Part shown: in pieces, positions 59,100 through 64,000 of the stretch | How positions within the stretch are numbered: position 1 is the stretch's first letter | How the letters are laid out: each line of letters opens with the position of its first letter | From: Ostreococcus lucimarinus CCE9901 | Taxonomy: Eukaryota; Chlorophyta; Mamiellophyceae; Mamiellales; Bathycoccaceae | Length of the DNA stretch: 64,000 nt | Reading direction: 5' to 3' | Assembly: GCF_000092065.1 (NCBI RefSeq) | Contig: NC_009364.1 | Location: forward strand, 1-64,000 | Position numbers and translations under genes: made by a program | The notes under the pieces: model-generated | Told to the model about the DNA's origin: nothing | Seen by the model: the letters and a program-made list of their open reading frames with translations, nothing else | Database searches by the model: none

Positions 59100-59406
59100 A
59101 GCGTACACTACGATAAAATCGCGCGTCACGCGCGCGCGCGTCGTCAGTCACGTCGTCCCGATCGTTTCCTTCCCTCTTCCTCCGCTCGGCGTCGAGATAT
59201 TTCCTTCTATCCACAACCGCCTCGGCGTTTGAACCATCGTCCCGTCCTTCGCCGTCGTCCGCGCGTCCTCGCCGACCCTCTCTCTCGCTCGCGCGCGTCG
59301 CGCAACCTCCCCGCGCGTCGTTCATCGCGCGCCGTTCGCCCGCCTTCGCCTCGCGCGCGCGCCTCGGCTCGATAATCCATCGCCCCGCGTTCGATCGATC
59401 GTCCCT

Positions 59407-59408
<2 letters not shown>

Positions 59409-59447
<39 letters not shown>

Positions 59448-59448
59448 T
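59409..59448. repeat. (CGT)n microsatellite
   Basis: About thirteen trinucleotide units in a region with no supported coding frame. Confidence 0.85.
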
Positions 59449-59704
59449 CGCGCGCGTCGCGGCGCCTCGCGCGCGCGCCGCGACGCGCCGCGCGATCGTC
59501 GCGCCGAAGTCGCACCTCTATCGCCAGGCGTATCGCGCCCCCGCGCGCGAGCGCGTCGCCGTCCGCGCGCATCGCTGTGCGGTGCCGCGCGACGCGGCCG
59601 ACGCCCTCGCGGGTTCCGCGCGAACAACGGGCGCGAGACGGCGCAGAGTACGCGTCGTCGATCGGGTCGAGTGTTTATGCACACGGGGATTCGTTCGTAT
59701 TGTA

Positions 59705-59723
59705 GTTAGGGTCGTTAGGGTTT
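59705..59723 (+). promoter_or_regulatory. Paired telo-box words
   Basis: GTTAGGGTCGTTAGGGTTT contains two TTAGGGT cores. In plants such telo-box words in promoters bind Myb/TRB-type proteins and mark housekeeping genes; here this is inference from position upstream of the UPF0225 gene. Confidence 0.5.
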
Positions 59724-59829
59724 ATGAAAAGGCCGCGACGCGCCGGCGACCGCGCCGGGACGCGCGCGCGCGGCGTCGCACGCCGACGCGCGCGGCGCTC
59801 GAGCGCCGTCTTCGCGTCCGTCTCGCGCG

Positions 59830-60498
59830 ATGCGCGTCGCGTCGACGCGCGCGCGCGCGGGCGTCGCGGCGCCGCGAACGCGCGACGCGCGAGACCGCGG
59901 ACGCCGCCGGGACGCGACCGCGCGCGCGCGACGCGGGATGCTGGGCGACGCGATGCGCGAGCGCGACGACGCGAGCGAGGAGAGAACGGGGAAACAACGC
60001 GGCGCGTCGGGGTGCGCGTGCGGGAAAGACGCGAGCGTGGCGTACGAGGCGTGCTGCGGGCGGGCGCACGGGGACGCGAACGCGGCGGCGGCGCTCGCCG
60101 CCGAGGACGTGATGCGCGCGAGATTCACGGCGTACGTCGTCGGCGACGCGCAATATATCGTGAGCTCGACGCACGAAGAGTCCAAAGATCGCGCGCGGGA
60201 GTCCCTGCTGAGGGACGCGGAGAACACGATCAAGCGAATACGATTCCACTCGTTTCGAGCGAAGCGGTCGAGCGAGAAAGACGGCGAGGCGTACGTGACG
60301 TACGAGGCGGATTACACCCAAGGAAAGGGAAGGGGAAAGATGAAAACGTTAGCCGAACGCGCGCGCTTGCGAAGAGACGCGGAGACCGGAGGGTGGAAAT
60401 TTGTGGACGCCGTGGCGTTGGGCGCGAACGCGTCGCTCGACGACGCGGGCGACGCCGCCGCGCCGGGCGCGCCCGATCCCAGCCGCCGACCGATGTGA
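59830..60498 (+). CDS. YchJ/UPF0225 family protein
   Basis: 222 residues from ATG 59830; 59938 is an alternative. The UPF0225 family is widespread in bacteria and plants and of unknown function. It contains a SEC-C-like Cys motif, CACGKDASVAYEACCGRAH (about residues 62-80), followed by the family hallmark MRARFTAYVVGDAQYIV (about 95-111) and an NTF2-like domain with IRFHSFRAKRS and VTYEADYTQGKGRGKMKTLAERARL. The Arg-rich leader suggests an organelle. Only the family membership is firm. Confidence 0.82.
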   Translation: MRVASTRARAGVAAPRTRDARDRGRRRDATARARRGMLGDAMRERDDASEERTGKQRGASGCACGKDASVAYEACCGRAHGDANAAAALAAEDVMRARFTAYVVGDAQYIVSSTHEESKDRARESLLRDAENTIKRIRFHSFRAKRSSEKDGEAYVTYEADYTQGKGRGKMKTLAERARLRRDAETGGWKFVDAVALGANASLDDAGDAAAPGAPDPSRRPM

Positions 60499-60644
60499 CG
60501 ACGCGACGACGGACGCGTCTTCCGCTTGTGATGTAATGCACTCGATATTTGGTGCGCCCGCGCGATCCGCGACGCACCTCGAAACGTCTCCGCAGACGCC
60601 CGCGGCGCCGCACTTTGCGACGCGCTCGCGTCGATCGGTCCATC

Positions 60645-61331
60645 ATGTCCACGCCATCGCTCCGTCGCGCCTCCGCCGCGGTCGCGCGCGCGGCGTCGTC
60701 GGCGCTCGCGACGACGCGCGTGTCGTCGTCGCCCGCGATCTCGATCGCGCGCCGGGCGTTCGTCACCGCGCCGCGTCGCGACGATTTCTTTGACGCCGCC
60801 GTGAAATCGTCGTCGACGACGACGTCGTTCGCGGCGTCTCTCTCGCTCTCGCGCGCGTACGCGAGCAAGGGAAAGAAAGCGTCCAAGTCCAAGTCGTCGC
60901 AGGGCAAACGGACGAAAGGCAAGGGCATGGGCGCGCTCCCGATCAGCGCCAAGGCTGAGCACACGACCAAGGGCAATAAAAACACGTACCTCGAGGCGCT
61001 GACGAAGCTGGACGCGACGGAAATCGAGGAAAACCTGACGCCCGAGGAGCTCGCGGAGTACGAAGCGCGAGCGAAGGCGTACTCTCGAGAGAAGATGCGG
61101 GCAGAGCGCGCGTTTGCCGCAGATATTAACGAAAAGATTAGGATTAAAAAGGCGGCGATTGCGGCGTTGCCCGCGGGGGCGACGCGAGACGCGGCGATGG
61201 TGGAGGATGAAGATTTGTTTCCGTTGAAGCGTAAACTGCCCATGTACACGCCCGCGATTCCTGGGTTCTACGAGGATAAACAGAGGTTAGCCGAAGAGGC
61301 GGTGAGCGGTGGGGCGGCTTTGAAAAAGTAG
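60645..61331 (+). CDS. Lys-rich organellar protein, unrecognised
   Basis: 228 residues from ATG 60645. The leader MSTPSLRRASAAVARAASSAL with repeated Arg/Ser/Ala is typical of mitochondrial import. A Lys/Ser-rich stretch (GKKASKSKSSQGKRTKGKG) follows, then a mainly helical part (TEIEENLTPEELAEYEARAKAYSREKMRAERAF) and the tail FPLKRKLPMYTPAIPGFYED. It could be a lineage-specific mitochondrial ribosomal or assembly protein, but I recognise no family. The basic composition and leader are all that supports this. Confidence 0.65.
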   Translation: MSTPSLRRASAAVARAASSALATTRVSSSPAISIARRAFVTAPRRDDFFDAAVKSSSTTTSFAASLSLSRAYASKGKKASKSKSSQGKRTKGKGMGALPISAKAEHTTKGNKNTYLEALTKLDATEIEENLTPEELAEYEARAKAYSREKMRAERAFAADINEKIRIKKAAIAALPAGATRDAAMVEDEDLFPLKRKLPMYTPAIPGFYEDKQRLAEEAVSGGAALKK

Positions 61332-61495
61332 AAGCGAAAACGCGAGAACGTTGCGATGAAGAATATTACTCATAGATTAGATTTCAACTTGCAGATCGGC
61401 GACAATACTAACGAGCACCAGCTTCCATCGCCGTAGTCTCCTATTCTCGTTTTCGTGTTTGTGCTATAATTGAATTCAGACGTTCTCGCGAACAT

Positions 61496-62836
61496 CTAAA
61501 TGTTCTCGCGAAGGACCTTGACGACGGACTTGAACGCGAACCACTCTGGAATGTCCTCGCCGCCTCTCAACATTTGGCGGAACTTGGTGCCGCTGAGCTT
61601 CTTGATGTTGAGACCCTTCTCCTTGGCGACATCGGCGGTGACGTAGCCTTCTTCTTCGGTGTACACGACGTTCAAGCTCGGGACGGTTTTCATGCCGAGC
61701 TCAGCCGCGTTCGCCTTGGCCAAGTCTTGGGCGTCGTACGCGCCGTAAAAGTCTTCTCCGTCGAGGGAAGACTTGGAACCAGCCATATCGCGACCGATGA
61801 TGAAGTGCGTGCAGCCGTAGTTCTTACGAATGATCATGTGCTGAATAGCTTCGCGCGGACCCGCCATGTGCATGGAGTACGGGAGGTAGGCCCAGCGAAT
61901 TTGCGGGTTCTTCACCTCTTCCGCGAGGACGACGTACGTCTTGTATCGCACCAAGCCCGAGATGTCGTCGTCTTGGGTCGGACCCATGGTCGGGTGAACG
62001 AGGCACACGGCGTCCTTACCGACGTTTTCCGCGTGCAAAGCGCGAGTGAAGAGCTCGTAGTGCGCGCGGTGCACCGGGTTGCGGCACTGGAACGCCACGA
62101 CATCCTTACCCGCGGGCAACCCCGCGCGCACCTCGGCGGGCGTCGGGCACGGAAACGGTCGCTGCGGAATGTTCAAACCCTCAATCTTACCACCGATGTA
62201 ATACTTGCGACGCTCCATGGAGATCATCGCCACGCCGGGATGCTCGATGGAGCTCGTCCCGTAGCACATCTTCGCCTCTTTCGGCTTATTCGGCTTCCAC
62301 TTCGACTCCACCGTCAGCACGCCGACGTCCTTGCCCTGATACTTGAGCAACACTCTGTCGCCCGCCTTGGTGTCCTCGCAATTCGTGTCCAACACGATCG
62401 GCAGCCCGAACAACAGCTCGCTCCCCTTCAACCGCATCGTCTCCACGCAGTGTTCGTACTCGTCCTCGTTCATGAACCCTCGCAGCGGCGAGAACCCCCC
62501 CGCGCTCAGCAGCTCGACGTCGCACGCGTTTCGATCCGACAGCTCGAGCGCCCGCGTGCACGACGCGATCGCCCTCGCCTTCGCCCCGTCGTCCTCGAGC
62601 ATCAGATTCACCAGCGCGCCGCCGTGCGGCGCGATCAACCCTTCGCTCTGCGACGCGAACGTCCGCTCGCGCGCCGTCATCGCGCGTCGCGCCGTCGCCG
62701 TCGCCGTCGCCGTCGAACCCTGAGGCGTCGTCGCCGCCGTCGCGAGCGCGTCGCGCGGCGCCCCCGGCGCGGGCCGCGTCACCGCGCATCGCGCGCGACG
62801 CAGCGCATCGCGCGCGAGTCTCGCGCGCATCGCCAT
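61496..62836 (-). CDS. ATPS: ATP sulfurylase, plastid
   Basis: 446 residues, single exon. The enzyme makes adenosine 5'-phosphosulfate from sulfate and ATP, the first step of sulfate assimilation. A leader of about 55 residues is Arg/Ala/Thr-rich (plastid). The N-terminal PUA-like domain contains LSAGGFSPLRGFM; the catalytic domain has the nucleotide motif QCRNPVHRAH (about 250) and the late loop IIGRDMAGSKSSLDGEDFYG, where the bacterial/fungal GRDHAG His is Met, as in algal enzymes I know. The C-terminus RQMLRGGEDIPEWFAF is intact. No APS-kinase domain is fused. It is divergent from HSP60. Confidence 0.95.
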   Translation of the reverse strand: MAMRARLARDALRRARCAVTRPAPGAPRDALATAATTPQGSTATATATARRAMTARERTFASQSEGLIAPHGGALVNLMLEDDGAKARAIASCTRALELSDRNACDVELLSAGGFSPLRGFMNEDEYEHCVETMRLKGSELLFGLPIVLDTNCEDTKAGDRVLLKYQGKDVGVLTVESKWKPNKPKEAKMCYGTSSIEHPGVAMISMERRKYYIGGKIEGLNIPQRPFPCPTPAEVRAGLPAGKDVVAFQCRNPVHRAHYELFTRALHAENVGKDAVCLVHPTMGPTQDDDISGLVRYKTYVVLAEEVKNPQIRWAYLPYSMHMAGPREAIQHMIIRKNYGCTHFIIGRDMAGSKSSLDGEDFYGAYDAQDLAKANAAELGMKTVPSLNVVYTEEEGYVTADVAKEKGLNIKKLSGTKFRQMLRGGEDIPEWFAFKSVVKVLRENI

Positions 62837-62979
62837 CGTCCGTCGTCGCGCCGTCGTCGTGTGTCGCGCCGCGCGCGCGGCGGCGATCGATCGCGGCCCG
62901 CGCCGCGTCGCCGTTCGAGCGTTTCTATTTAGACATCCACCTACCCGGAATACGCGCCGAATGGAGATATCAGAGCGAT

Positions 62980-63011
62980 CCTAAACCCTAAACCGATCCT
63001 CAACCCTAAAC
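62980..63011 (+). promoter_or_regulatory. Telo-box cluster between ATP sulfurylase and HSP60
   Basis: Three AACCCTAA/CCTAAAC-type cores within 32 bp: CCTAAACCCTAAACC at 62980-62994 and CAACCCTAAAC at 63001-63011. It could also be a relic interstitial telomere repeat. Confidence 0.6.
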
Positions 63012-63169
63012 ACCCGGGCGTGGAAAAAGGCCCCCGACGCGACGCGTCCCACATCGCCACGCGACGACGCGACGAACGGCGCGATGCGACGACACGCGAC
63101 GCGCGCGATGCGAGCGCTCACGCGGTACGACGACGACGACGACGACGAACGCGTGCGATGCGCGCGAGC

Positions 63170-64000
<831 letters not shown>

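Larger units (their letters stand above)
59112..59829. other. Divergent spacer: possible first exon (-), microsatellite, telo-box
   Basis: This roughly 720-bp stretch between the bromodomain gene and the UPF0225 gene may hold the missing first exon of the former, though I cannot fix it. It includes a (CGT)n microsatellite at 59409-59448 and two GTTAGGGT words at 59705-59712 and 59714-59721, about 110-125 bp upstream of the UPF0225 ATG. Confidence 0.5.

Noticed and set aside
61574-62932. 452-codon frame antisense to ATP sulfurylase
   Set aside because: Mirror of a strongly conserved gene; contains no domain.

Overview
This window is the end of a nuclear chromosome from a tiny green alga. The best fit is Ostreococcus, close to O. 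lucimarinus. This rests on a plant-type CCCTAAA telomere whose C-rich strand starts at base 1, very dense GC-rich genes on both strands, few introns, many proteins with Arg/Ala/Ser-rich plastid or mitochondrial leaders, and a selenoprotein S gene with an in-frame UGA. The genus call is inference; the eukaryotic green-lineage call is secure.

Layout: 1-139 telomere; 140-777 subtelomere with telomere-like fragments and short direct repeats; then about 32 genes. 0.8-13 kb: importin-13-like receptor (-), RRP5 (+), CWF19-like (-), phytoene synthase (+). 13-22 kb: prenylcysteine methylesterase-like hydrolase (-), selenoprotein S (+), GOST seven-helix protein (-), SYP5-like SNARE (+), ISE2-like plastid RNA helicase (+). 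22-33 kb: NOP14 (-), cysteinyl-tRNA synthetase (-), plastid NFU (+), ERGIC/Erv cargo receptor (+), and a large secreted fasciclin protein (+) with five small introns in a visibly AT-richer stretch. 33-47 kb: TTI1 (-), DBP3-type DEAD-box helicase (+), mitochondrial intermediate peptidase (-), a cupin-8 protein lacking metal ligands (+), an intact JmjC protein (-), RING-CH protein (+). 47-64 kb: LTO1 (-), a 2-oxoglutarate-oxygenase-like protein (+), SKI8/VIP3 WD40 protein (+), plastid DnaJ (+), a small tail-anchored protein (-), organellar IF3 (+), plastid alpha-amylase AMY3 (-), a bromodomain protein (-), a YchJ/UPF0225 protein (+), a Lys-rich organellar protein (+), ATP sulfurylase (-), and the first exon of mitochondrial HSP60 (+), cut by the window end.

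There is no operon or defence-like cluster. The recurring themes are ribosome assembly (RRP5, NOP14, DBP3), plastid function (phytoene synthase, ISE2, NFU, LTO1, AMY3, ATP sulfurylase, DnaJ) and compact architecture. Divergent genes often share 200-500 bp; most convergent pairs lie 18-72 bp apart; two divergent pairs share a CATG so that their start codons overlap. Single-exon genes dominate; introns were recognised in the fasciclin, RING-CH, IF3 and HSP60 genes and are suspected in the bromodomain gene.
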